This document shows, piece by piece, positions 14,570-21,477 of a stretch of 27,148 nt of DNA; the stretch's first letter is position 1; every line of letters begins with the position of its first letter. The notes beneath the pieces were generated by a model. It did no database searches, was not told the origin of the DNA, and saw nothing but the letters and a program-made list of their open reading frames with translations. Made by a program: the position numbers and the translations under genes. This DNA comes from an uncultured Ruminococcus sp. Lineage in GTDB: Bacteria > Bacillota > Clostridia > Oscillospirales > CAG-272. Location of the stretch: contig CADCPG010000100.1 in NCBI GenBank assembly GCA_902803255.1, positions 1 to 27,148 on the forward strand. Direction: 5' to 3'.

Positions 14570-14598
14570 ATTATATATCATTTCCCCGCGGCGGTCAA
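14570..14598 (-). promoter_or_regulatory. Sigma-A promoter of the MBL-EamA unit
   Basis: On the minus strand, TTGACC (14598-14593), a 17-bp spacer and TATAAT (14575-14570). CGAAAAAACGC directly upstream of the -35 is identical to the element in front of rplM. It is back-to-back with the rbfA promoter: the two -35 boxes are separated by 23 bp. Confidence 0.9.
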
Positions 14599-14621
14599 GC
14601 GTTTTTTCGGCCGGCCGGGGC

Positions 14622-14650
14622 TTGACCCCGCCGGGAAAATGATGTATAAT
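14622..14650 (+). promoter_or_regulatory. Sigma-A promoter of rbfA-nrnA
   Basis: TTGACC (14622-14627), 17-bp spacer, TATAAT (14645-14650). A second TATAAT follows at 14653-14658. The leader would be only about 22 nt, holding GGAG before the rbfA ATG. Confidence 0.9.
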
Positions 14651-14678
14651 ATTATAATATTTTATTTTGGAGTCACAA

Positions 14679-15155
14679 ATGGCAAACTACAGAAGCGAAA
14701 AGATAAACGACGCCGTGAGGGAGGCCCTCTCTGTCATCATAAGAGACGTTAAGGACCCGCGCGTGGCCGGCAACTTCGTCAGCATCACCGGCGCCGAGGT
14801 CTCGGGCGACCTCAAATACGCCACGGTGTACTGGTCCTCGCTCGTCACGCGGGGCGATCCCGCCGGAGCCGCCGGGGACAGGCAGAAGGAGAAGGAGATA
14901 ACCGCCGGCCTGCGGTCATCGGCCGCGTATATGCGGCGAAGGCTCGCCGCGGAGGTGAACCTCCGTGTCACGCCGGAACTGCAGTTCAGGCACGACATGT
15001 CGATCTCGAACGGCGCGCACATCTCAGCGCTGCTCCGGAAGATCGGAGAGGAAGAGGAGAGCAGAGCCGCGGGTAACACCGGAAGCGCCGGTGAAGGCGG
15101 CCTGAAAGAAAAAGAGGACGGGAATAGAGCCGGGGGAAAGGAAGGCACCCCGTGA
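14679..15155 (+). CDS. rbfA: Ribosome-binding factor A
   Basis: 16S rRNA processing and 30S maturation factor, 158 residues. The KH-like fold is recognised from YRSEKINDAVREALSVIIRD (3-22), KDPRVAGNFVSITGAEVSGDLKYATVYWS (24-52) and LRVTPELQFRHDMSISNGAHI (about 95-115). The usual length is about 120; here the C-terminus is extended by about 35 low-complexity residues rich in Glu, Gly and Lys, and an insertion of about 10 residues follows the WSSL strand. The ATG at 14679 has GGAG 7 nt upstream; a TTG at 14667 is in frame but lies on the ribosome binding site. The stop overlaps the nrnA GTG start by 4 nt, so translation is probably coupled. Confidence 0.93.
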   Translation: MANYRSEKINDAVREALSVIIRDVKDPRVAGNFVSITGAEVSGDLKYATVYWSSLVTRGDPAGAAGDRQKEKEITAGLRSSAAYMRRRLAAEVNLRVTPELQFRHDMSISNGAHISALLRKIGEEEESRAAGNTGSAGEGGLKEKEDGNRAGGKEGTP

Positions 15156-16234
15156 CCCCCGCCCGACGCTCCGCGGGCGCGCAGGACCCGTCCGGACCGG
15201 AAAAGACAGATAACAACAGGGGAAGGGGAAGAAAAGGCGAGCTTTCCTTTGACACGATGACGAAGCACCTCCTTCGCGCCGCCTCTGAAGGCCCTCTCGC
15301 CCTGCTTATACACGCGAGGCCGGACGGCGACTGCGTGGGTTCGGCCTACGCGCTCGCGGAACTGCTGCGCTGCGTCGGATGCGAGACCGCCGTCGTATGC
15401 TCGGACAGGATGCCGTCGCGCCTCTCATTCCTCGCCCCCGACGGGCGCGGCTTCGAAGCCGGCGTTCCGGAGGGACGGTTCGGCGAGGGCGCGAAGGCGG
15501 TCGCGCTGGACGTCGGCGCTTCGTCCCAGCTCGGCAGCCTCGAGGGGAAATACGACGTTGTCCTGACGATCGACCATCACGCGGGCTCCGCGCCGTTCTC
15601 GCCCGGGTACCTCGACGCTTCGGCGTCGGCGACCGGCGAGATCGTATGGCGCATCGCCAGAAACTGGTACCGGACCGGTGTGATCTCCGGGATCCCGGCC
15701 GGAGTCGCATACGCATGCTATGCCGCGATCAGCTCCGACACGGGATGCTTCAGGTATTCCAACGTCACCGCCGCGACGCACCGGATAGCGGCGCAGCTTG
15801 TCGGCATGGTGCCCGATCACGCGGGCATCGACAGACGTCTCTTCGAGATCAAGACGCCCGGCAGGATCGCGGCCGAGAAGGCGGCGATCGAGCTCCTTCG
15901 GAGCTACCACGGCGGGGACATCGCGGTGTGCCCGATCTCGCGGGAGCAGATACTGGAATCGGGTCTCCCGTACGAGGAGCTCGACGCGCTCATCGACGTC
16001 GCGAGGTCGGTCGACGGAGTAAAGCTCGCTTTTTCGGTAAGGGGCGAGCGCGACGGCACATACAGGGTGTCGGCAAGGTCGAACTCCGACATCGACGTCT
16101 CGCAGATATGCGCCGGGTTCGGCGGAGGCGGCCATGTAAAGGCGGCCGGCTGCACCGTCAGGGCCGCGAGCATCGAGGAGGCCACGCACATGGTGGTGGC
16201 GGCCGCGGAGAAAAAACTGCCCGGCGGCAACTGA
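15152..16234 (+). CDS. nrnA: DHH/DHHA1 phosphoesterase, oligoribonuclease/pAp phosphatase NrnA-like
   Basis: Cytoplasmic phosphodiesterase that degrades short RNAs and converts pAp to AMP, 360 residues. Metal-binding DHH motifs: HARPDGDCVGS (54-64), ALDVGAS (118-124) and TIDHHAGS (139-146, DHH at 141-143), then ISSDTGCFRYSN in the fourth motif. The C-terminal DHHA1 domain ends with GGGHVKAAG. The GTG start at 15152 overlaps the rbfA stop and follows AAGGAAGG. The first 35 residues are a hydrophilic, low-complexity tail; an ATG at 15257 would remove it but lacks a good ribosome binding site. The rbfA-nrnA pairing is common in Bacillota, where it links ribosome maturation with RNA turnover. Confidence 0.92.
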   Translation: MTPARRSAGAQDPSGPEKTDNNRGRGRKGELSFDTMTKHLLRAASEGPLALLIHARPDGDCVGSAYALAELLRCVGCETAVVCSDRMPSRLSFLAPDGRGFEAGVPEGRFGEGAKAVALDVGASSQLGSLEGKYDVVLTIDHHAGSAPFSPGYLDASASATGEIVWRIARNWYRTGVISGIPAGVAYACYAAISSDTGCFRYSNVTAATHRIAAQLVGMVPDHAGIDRRLFEIKTPGRIAAEKAAIELLRSYHGGDIAVCPISREQILESGLPYEELDALIDVARSVDGVKLAFSVRGERDGTYRVSARSNSDIDVSQICAGFGGGGHVKAAGCTVRAASIEEATHMVVAAAEKKLPGGN

Positions 16235-16247
16235 CGGAATATGACGC

Positions 16248-16278
16248 CCGGGGAGGGAACACGGAGTTCCCTCCCCGG
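16248..16278 (+). terminator. Terminator after nrnA
   Basis: CCGGGGAGGGAAC (16248-16260) pairs perfectly with GTTCCCTCCCCGG (16266-16278) around ACGGA, followed by AATTTTCATTT. Just outside, ATGACGC (16241-16247) can also pair with GCGTCAT (16299-16305), so the region can form a longer or alternative structure. Confidence 0.85.
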
Positions 16279-16341
16279 AATTTTCATTTCCGGGCGACGC
16301 GTCATCAAAAAACGCCCCGATCAGCCCCCGTGTCAGAAAAA

Positions 16342-16361
16342 TTTTTCCGATTTCGGAAAAA
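16342..16361. promoter_or_regulatory. Operator-like inverted repeat upstream of recA
   Basis: TTTTTCCGA-TT-TCGGAAAAA is a perfect 9-2-9 inverted repeat ending 17 bp before the recA -35. No canonical LexA box (CGAAC-N4-GTTCG) is seen around the promoter, so this palindrome is the best candidate control site. It might also be an UP-like AT-rich element. Confidence 0.45.
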
Positions 16362-16378
16362 AACACCGCAGAAAACTG

Positions 16379-16407
16379 TTGACAAAAGGGCGGAGAACGG
16401 GTATAAT
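16379..16407 (+). promoter_or_regulatory. Consensus sigma-A promoter of recA
   Basis: TTGACA (16379-16384), 17-bp spacer, TATAAT (16402-16407): full consensus. The leader is about 80 nt and ends with AGGAG 11 nt before the recA ATG. Confidence 0.92.
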
Positions 16408-16492
16408 AATGATGACGGCGCGCCGGCGGTTGCAGGATGTCCGCGGCCGTCCGGCAAAATAATAACGATATTTAACAGGAGTTTGTAAAATA

Positions 16493-17617
16493 ATGGCAAA
16501 AAAGGAAAAAGAAGAGAAGAAGAAAGCCGGTCAGGTGACCGATTCCGACGCTAAAAAAGCGGCGCTCGAGACCGCGCTGAAGCAGGTCGAGCGCGATTTC
16601 GGCGCCGGCGCGATCATGCGCCTCGGCGAGAACTCGCACATGGAGGTGCAGGCGGTATCCACCGGCTCGCTCCTGCTCGACATGGCGCTGGGCATCGGCG
16701 GACTGCCGAGAGGGCGCATCACCGAGATCTTCGGGCCGGAGTCCTCGGGAAAGACCACCGTCGCGCTCCACGTCGTGGCGGAAGTCCAGAAGGCGGGCGG
16801 CGAGGCCGCGTTCATCGATGCCGAGCACGCGCTCGACCCGGTCTACGCCAAGGCTCTGGGCGTCGACATAGACAACCTGCTCGTCTCGCAGCCCGACTGC
16901 GGCGAGGACGCGCTCGACATCACCGAATCGCTCGTGCGTTCGGGAGCCGTCGACATCATAGTCGTCGACTCGGTCGCCGCGCTCGTTCCGCGCCAGGAGA
17001 TCGAGGGCGACATGGGAGCCTCGATGGTCGGCGTACAGGCGAGACTCATGTCACAGGCCATGAGAAAGCTGTCGGCGGCCATCTCAAAGTCCAACTGCAT
17101 AGTCATATTCATCAACCAGCTGCGCGAAAAAGTTGGCGTCATGTACGGCAACCCCGAAGTCACGACGGGCGGCCGCGCGCTCAAGTTCTACGCGTCGGTG
17201 AGGATCGACATACGCCGTTCCGAATCTATCAAGAACGGCACCGAGATCATAGGCAACCGCACAAAGTGCAAGGTCGTGAAGAACAAGGTCGCGCCGCCTT
17301 TCAAGACGGCCGAGTTCGACATCCTCTACGGCAAGGGCATCAGCCGCTCGGGCGAGCTTGTCGACGCCGCCATCGAGCTCGACATCATCCAGAAGAGCGG
17401 TTCCTGGTTCTCGTTCGGAGGCGAGCGCATCGCGCAGGGCAAGGACAACGCGAGAAAGGCGGTCGAGGACGACCCCGAGCTCTTTGCCGCGATCGACAAA
17501 GCGGTCCGCGACAGATTCGCCGCGATGAAGGAGACCGGTGAGCCCGCGCCCTCCGACGACGGCGATTTCGAGCTCGACGAGGGCCTCGACATCGAACTTT
17601 CCGACGAAGAGAACTGA
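16493..17617 (+). CDS. recA: Recombinase RecA
   Basis: ATP-dependent strand-exchange protein and SOS co-protease, 374 residues. Visible features: polymerisation N-terminus with ALKQVERDFGAGAIMRLG; Walker A GPESSGKTT (80-88); QPDCGEDALDI, containing the catalytic Glu; Walker B IIVVDSVAALVP with EIEGDMG after it; loop-2 region VMYGNPEVTTGGRALKFYAS; and the acidic C-terminus. The first 15 residues are unusually Lys/Glu-rich. The start is the ATG at 16493 after AGGAG. A 47-nt gap separates it from recX, its usual partner. Confidence 0.98.
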   Translation: MAKKEKEEKKKAGQVTDSDAKKAALETALKQVERDFGAGAIMRLGENSHMEVQAVSTGSLLLDMALGIGGLPRGRITEIFGPESSGKTTVALHVVAEVQKAGGEAAFIDAEHALDPVYAKALGVDIDNLLVSQPDCGEDALDITESLVRSGAVDIIVVDSVAALVPRQEIEGDMGASMVGVQARLMSQAMRKLSAAISKSNCIVIFINQLREKVGVMYGNPEVTTGGRALKFYASVRIDIRRSESIKNGTEIIGNRTKCKVVKNKVAPPFKTAEFDILYGKGISRSGELVDAAIELDIIQKSGSWFSFGGERIAQGKDNARKAVEDDPELFAAIDKAVRDRFAAMKETGEPAPSDDGDFELDEGLDIELSDEEN

Positions 17618-17664
17618 GACCGGCTCACATCTCTTTTCTCACGCTGATTTGAGATAATACCGGT

Positions 17665-18396
17665 ATGATCACGCTGATGAGCCGGAGGCCGGCCGACGGC
17701 GGCATGACCGCGGTGTCGCTGTCCGGCCTTCCGAGCCGGCTTTCCCCGGCCTCCGGGAGCGGAGTCAGGGAGGAAAACGGCGGAAAGGCCGGAAAGGGCT
17801 GCGGCCGCGCGAAGAGCGGCGAAGCGGGCAGGGAAGCGGCAGGGGATGGGAACTGCGAGTTTCTGATATTTCCGGGAGACGTTCCCGAGATCGAAGGCGC
17901 CGTCACCCCCTGCGCGGTCGGTGAGCAGACCGTGTGCCGCATACGCGAGTCCGACGGCAGGTGCCGCGCCGTTCTGGCGGCGGAAAGACTGCTTGAATAC
18001 GGAGCGAACTCGAGATACGGCCTTGCCGTAAAGCTGCGGAAACGCGGCTTTTCGGCCGGCGAAGCGTTTTTTGCCGCCGACAGGATGGTCGAGAAGGGGG
18101 CCGTGAACGAGCTGCGCGACGCAGAGCGGGAGATCGCCCGGATAGCGTCGAAGGGCTGCGGAAGGATGCGCATAGAGGCTGACCTTTCGGCGAAGGGATA
18201 CAGCCGCGAGACGGTCGCCGCGATGTCGGACAGGATCTCGGAAATAGACTTCGCCGGCATCTGCCGCTCGGTCATAAGGAAAAAGTGGGGAGAGATGCCG
18301 TCTGATCCCGCCCTTAGGAAGAAGGCCGTGGCCTCTCTCATGCGGCTCGGCTTTTCCGGTTCGGACATCAGAGGGGCATGCTCGAAAAAGGACTGA
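17665..18396 (+). CDS. recX: Regulatory protein RecX
   Basis: Modulator of RecA filaments, 243 residues. The three-helix repeats typical of RecX span about 105-240: AERLLEYGANSRYGLAVKLRKRGFS, then VNELRDAEREIARIASKGCG with RIEADLSAKGYS, and the last repeat ending in LMRLGFSGSDI. The position directly behind recA supports the call. The N-terminus is odd: about 60 residues of Gly/Ser/Arg/Glu low complexity precede the first folded part. The ATG at 17665 has no clear ribosome binding site, and ATGs at 17677 and 17704 are also in frame, so the start is uncertain. A 10-bp direct repeat TCACGCTGAT (17639-17648, 17669-17678) straddles it. Confidence 0.85.
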   Translation: MITLMSRRPADGGMTAVSLSGLPSRLSPASGSGVREENGGKAGKGCGRAKSGEAGREAAGDGNCEFLIFPGDVPEIEGAVTPCAVGEQTVCRIRESDGRCRAVLAAERLLEYGANSRYGLAVKLRKRGFSAGEAFFAADRMVEKGAVNELRDAEREIARIASKGCGRMRIEADLSAKGYSRETVAAMSDRISEIDFAGICRSVIRKKWGEMPSDPALRKKAVASLMRLGFSGSDIRGACSKKD

Positions 18397-18416
18397 GTTC
18401 CGGTCGCGGGCGGAAC
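18397..18416 (+). terminator. Weak hairpin after recX
   Basis: GTTCCG (18397-18402) and CGGAAC (18411-18416) pair immediately after the recX stop. No U-tract follows. It is a possible weak terminator before the MATE promoter. Confidence 0.3.
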
Positions 18417-18430
18417 GTTCGCAAAAAGGA

Positions 18431-18459
18431 TTGAAAAATCCGGGTCAATAGGGTATAAT
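18431..18459 (+). promoter_or_regulatory. Sigma-A promoter of the MATE gene
   Basis: TTGAAA (18431-18436), 17-bp spacer, TATAAT (18454-18459). The leader is about 54 nt, with GGAGGAG (18508-18514) 5 nt before the ATG. Confidence 0.88.
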
Positions 18460-18519
18460 ATACAGGTCGGCGTCCGGGGAACCGGAAGCCGGCCTGAATT
18501 TCCGTACGGAGGAGAAGGT

Positions 18520-19965
18520 ATGGGTACAGAAGCCGCCGGAGCAGCCGCCGCCCGGCGCCCCCGGAAGTCGCGCTTCCGGGACGTGAATATGCTGGAAGGC
18601 CCGATATTCGGGAAGATGGTGCTGTACACTCTTCCTTTGATGTTTTCGGGGATACTCCAGATCTTCTACAACGCCGCCGACGTGGCCGTCGTGGGAAGGT
18701 TCGCCGAAGACGGTGACGCCGCTCTCGCGGCAGTCGGGTCCACCGGGGCGCTGACGAACCTGATCGTCGGGCTCTTCACCGGTCTTTCGGTCGGCTCGTG
18801 CGTCGTCATTTCGTATTTTCTCGGAGCGGCGGACAATAAGAACGTATCCGAGACGGTCCACACGTCGGTCGCCACCGGATTCATTTTCGGCCTGGTCTTA
18901 GCGGGAGTCGGCATCGTGTTCGCGGACGATCTGCTGAAGCTCATGAAAAACCCGGACGACGCGAGATATCTCGCCGCGCTCTACATGAGGATATATTTCG
19001 CGGGGATGCCGGCGTCGATGCTCTACAACTTCGGCTCGTCAGTGCTCCGCGCAAAGGGCGACACCTCATTTCCGCTGACCGTGCTCATCATCTCGGGCGC
19101 GGTGAACGTCGCGCTCAATCTCGTTACCGTTATCGGATTCCGCATGGGAGTCGCCGGAGTTGCGTCAGCCACCGTAGCGTCTCAGATAGTCTCGGCTGCG
19201 ATGGTCCTCATACACCTGGGCAGGCTGCCGGAATCCGACCCGTGCAGGTTCTCGGTGAAGCTTCTCCGGATAAAGCCTGACAAGCTCTGGAGGATCACGA
19301 AGGTCGGCATCCCCGCCGGCATCCAGGGCGTGGTGTTCTCGATCTCGAACGTCATGCTTCAGTCGGCGGTCAACTCCCTCGGGACGGTGGCCATGGCGGG
19401 CAACACCGCCGCGTCGAACGTTGACGGCTTCGTTTATATCTCATGCAACTCCGTCTATCACGCCGCCGTCGCGTTTACGGGTCAGAACTACGGCGCGCAC
19501 AAGCTCGGGCGCATAAAAAAAGTCGCCGGGTCCGCCGTGCTGCTCGTGTGCATCATCGGTCTGACTCTCGGGGCGACAGCCTTCTTCTTAGCCGAGCCGC
19601 TGCTTGAGATCTACGCGCCGGGCGTTGACAAGGCCGCGATCCGGGAGTACGGCCTGCTCCGGCTGCATATAACGGCACTTACGTATTTTATGTGCGGACT
19701 GATGGAGGTATCCACCGGCCTTTTGCGCGGGTTCGGTTCGTCTGTGCTCCCTATGATCATATCGATATTCGGGAGCTGCGTCCTGCGCATCGCGTGGATA
19801 GAGCTGCTTTTTTACAGGATCGAATTCTTTCACAACATGTTCTGGCTCTATATGTCGTATCCGATATCATGGATGCTCACCACTTCGGTCGAGATGCTGG
19901 TGTTCCTTATCGTTTATCGCAAGATAATGAAAGGCGAGCGCGGAAAGCTTAAGCATACGAGCTGA
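18520..19965 (+). CDS. MATE-family efflux transporter
   Basis: An inner-membrane protein of 481 residues with twelve predicted helices in two bundles of six, the MATE layout and length. The first helix region GKMVLYTLPLMFSGILQIFYNAADVAVVGRF (about 31-61) is the conserved MATE N-motif. The repeat in the second half begins near KVGIPAGIQGVVFSISNVMLQSAVNSLG, and YISCNSVYHAAVAFTGQNYGA is also typical. Such proteins export cationic compounds or flavins in exchange for Na+ or H+; the substrate cannot be read from sequence. The first 25 residues are a basic cytoplasmic tail encoded over a CCCGGAAG/CTTCCGGG palindrome. It is monocistronic, with its own promoter and a hairpin after the stop. Confidence 0.9.
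   Translation: MGTEAAGAAAARRPRKSRFRDVNMLEGPIFGKMVLYTLPLMFSGILQIFYNAADVAVVGRFAEDGDAALAAVGSTGALTNLIVGLFTGLSVGSCVVISYFLGAADNKNVSETVHTSVATGFIFGLVLAGVGIVFADDLLKLMKNPDDARYLAALYMRIYFAGMPASMLYNFGSSVLRAKGDTSFPLTVLIISGAVNVALNLVTVIGFRMGVAGVASATVASQIVSAAMVLIHLGRLPESDPCRFSVKLLRIKPDKLWRITKVGIPAGIQGVVFSISNVMLQSAVNSLGTVAMAGNTAASNVDGFVYISCNSVYHAAVAFTGQNYGAHKLGRIKKVAGSAVLLVCIIGLTLGATAFFLAEPLLEIYAPGVDKAAIREYGLLRLHITALTYFMCGLMEVSTGLLRGFGSSVLPMIISIFGSCVLRIAWIELLFYRIEFFHNMFWLYMSYPISWMLTTSVEMLVFLIVYRKIMKGERGKLKHTS
18560..18580. repeat. CCCGGAAG/CTTCCGGG palindrome inside the MATE 5' coding region
   Basis: CCCGGAAG (18560-18567), loop TCGCG, CTTCCGGG (18573-18580). The arms match the terminator stems at 9261-9284 and 26613-26636, but here the hairpin lies within codons about 14-21 and could affect translation of the 5' end or early termination. 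Confidence 0.6.
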
Positions 19966-19968
19966 CAT

Positions 19969-19991
19969 GCCGGCTCTCCGGCTGATATTTT
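19969..19991 (+). terminator. Terminator after the MATE gene
   Basis: GCCGG (19969-19973), loop CTCT, CCGGC (19978-19982), then TGATATTTTT. A short stem and moderate U-tract 3 nt after the stop. Confidence 0.6.
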
Positions 19992-20055
19992 TCAGAAACA
20001 AAATGACGGTATCCCGGGCGGAATACGGCTCTGCCGTTCCGGGTGACCGGCAAAA

Positions 20056-20083
20056 CGCGGGGCGTCCTTATGGGCGCCCCGCG
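20056..20083 (-). terminator. Terminator for the minus-strand tcdA-dac unit
   Basis: CGCGGGGCGTCC (20056-20067) and GGGCGCCCCGCG (20072-20083) form a 12-bp stem (one G-T pair) with a TTAT loop. On the minus strand it is followed by TTTT. It lies beyond the 46-bp repeats, placing them in the 3' untranslated region of the carboxypeptidase transcript. Confidence 0.75.
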
Positions 20084-20089
20084 CTATTT

Positions 20090-20217
20090 AAATGAGTTGT
20101 CCGCCAAACTCAGGTCGGCTGACCGGGTCGATGCAAAATGCGTTGTCCGCTATACTCCTGCAGGCGGCCAGGGTAAGTTCAAAATGAGTTGTCCGCCAGA
20201 CTCAGGCCGGCGGTCCG
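20090..20217. repeat. Three tandem imperfect repeats with a 46-bp period
   Basis: Units begin at 20090, 20136 and 20182, exactly 46 bp apart. Each opens with AAATG(A/C)GTTGTCCGC and continues with ACTC near positions 20-23. Units 1 and 3 agree at about 32 of the first 36 bases; unit 2 is more divergent. In unit 1, GAGTT and AACTC can pair across 8 nt and GGTC/GACC across 4 nt. No open frame spans them. They lie between the MATE terminator and the carboxypeptidase stop. Confidence 0.8.
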
Positions 20218-20238
20218 TGCCGGGGCGGTTGCTACGGC

Positions 20239-21459
20239 TCAGCTCTTTCCGGCGTATTCGCGGAAGAGCCTTGTCGCCTCGGTGAAACGGATCTCCTTCA
20301 CTCCCTTGAGCCCGAAAAGCCCCACGTAGAGTATGCGTTCGCCGGCTGCCGAGGTATCCCGGAAAGCGGCTATGATGCAGTCTCCGGCCTGGGGCGTGTA
20401 GCCCGTCTTCAGCCCAATGCACTTCTCGTTGTATACCTTGCTCTCCTTATCGAGCAGCAGGTTCGTGCTCTCGAGTTCGAGCGTGCCTCCGCTGTCGAGT
20501 GAGACGGTCTTTTTCTGTATACCGGCCGTTTTCCTTATGAACGGGTCGTTCATCGCGGCCTGAGCGACAATAATCAGGTCGTTCATGGTCGAATAGTGGC
20601 CGCCGTCATGGTAGCCGTCCGGATTTTTCCAGTTGGAACCGGTGAGGCGGTTGCGCGCCGACCACGCGTTCATCTCCTTCACGAAGGCCGCCACGGCCGC
20701 CTGGGCGGTCCTGGCTCCGGGATCGGCCTTCCTTCCGGCATAGGCCGCGAGTGTGTACGCGGCGTCGTTGCCGGAGGATATCAGCATGGCTTCTATGAGT
20801 TCGGAGACGGTGAGTACATCGCCCTTCGCGAGACCGCTGACCGACGACCCCGGCTTCACGAGAGACAGCTCGTCTCCGACCGTCACCGCCGAGGTGTCGT
20901 TCCCGACCAGCTCGATTGCCGTCATCGCCGATACCAGCTTCGTGACCGAGGCCGGATACAGCCTGCGGTCAAGGTCACCCTGTACGAAGAGCAGTCTGCC
21001 GTCCGACGAGAATACGAATGCACTCGGCCGGTCCGACGGGATATTCTTCGCCGATGTCGCCGGAGTTACGGCAGACGTCACCGGGACCGCCGAACTCTCC
21101 TCCGGCGTCTGTGAGCTTTCCGCGGGCCGTGTCGTGTGATCCTCCGGTACCTGTGAGCTTTCCGCGGGTCCGGTCGCGGTATCGTGCGGCATATGTGAAC
21201 TGTCCGCGGGTCCCTGAGTCTCCGGCGCGGACGTCTCCGCCGGCCCGGCCGGCACCGTGTCTCTGTCATTCACGTCACGGGACGTGACGCCGGGAGGAGT
21301 CAGCGTCTGCGCCGGTGTGTGTTCCGGTGTCAGCGCCGACGAGATATCCGCCTCGCCGTTCCTGTCGGCGAGCGCGGCCACGGTGATGATCACGGCCAGG
21401 GCCGCGACGGCCAGTACCGAGATCAGCAGCGTTTTTGCTTTTTCCTGAAATATCGACAT
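20239..21459 (-). CDS. dacA: Membrane-anchored D-alanyl-D-alanine carboxypeptidase (PBP5/DacA family)
   Basis: Serine peptidase that trims the terminal D-Ala of peptidoglycan stem peptides, 406 residues. Catalytic motifs: SVTK (171-174), SGN (229-231) and KTG (351-353), in the S11 family order. Residues about 10-31 form an uncleaved-looking hydrophobic anchor, leaving the enzyme outside the membrane. A Pro/Thr/Ser/Glu-rich linker (about 40-140) with imperfect repeats of about 14 residues (units near 83, 97 and 111) then connects to the catalytic domain. AGGTAGG is close to the ATG. It follows tcdA by 18 nt on the same transcript. No C-terminal amphipathic anchor domain of full-length PBP5 is evident, which fits the N-terminal anchor. 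Confidence 0.9.
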   Translation of the reverse strand: MSIFQEKAKTLLISVLAVAALAVIITVAALADRNGEADISSALTPEHTPAQTLTPPGVTSRDVNDRDTVPAGPAETSAPETQGPADSSHMPHDTATGPAESSQVPEDHTTRPAESSQTPEESSAVPVTSAVTPATSAKNIPSDRPSAFVFSSDGRLLFVQGDLDRRLYPASVTKLVSAMTAIELVGNDTSAVTVGDELSLVKPGSSVSGLAKGDVLTVSELIEAMLISSGNDAAYTLAAYAGRKADPGARTAQAAVAAFVKEMNAWSARNRLTGSNWKNPDGYHDGGHYSTMNDLIIVAQAAMNDPFIRKTAGIQKKTVSLDSGGTLELESTNLLLDKESKVYNEKCIGLKTGYTPQAGDCIIAAFRDTSAAGERILYVGLFGLKGVKEIRFTEATRLFREYAGKS

Positions 21460-21477
21460 TTTCCTACCTGAGTGAAG

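Noticed and set aside
14507..14581. Longer start of the MBL protein at 14581
   Set aside because: It lies inside the spacer of the gene's own promoter, upstream of any transcript.
16256..16269. LexA-type box GAAC-N5-GTTC upstream of recA
   Set aside because: The spacing is 5 rather than 4, and both halves are part of the nrnA terminator stem 110 bp before the recA -35.
20090..20217. CRISPR array
   Set aside because: The three units are directly adjacent with no conserved-repeat/unique-spacer alternation, and no cas gene is present.
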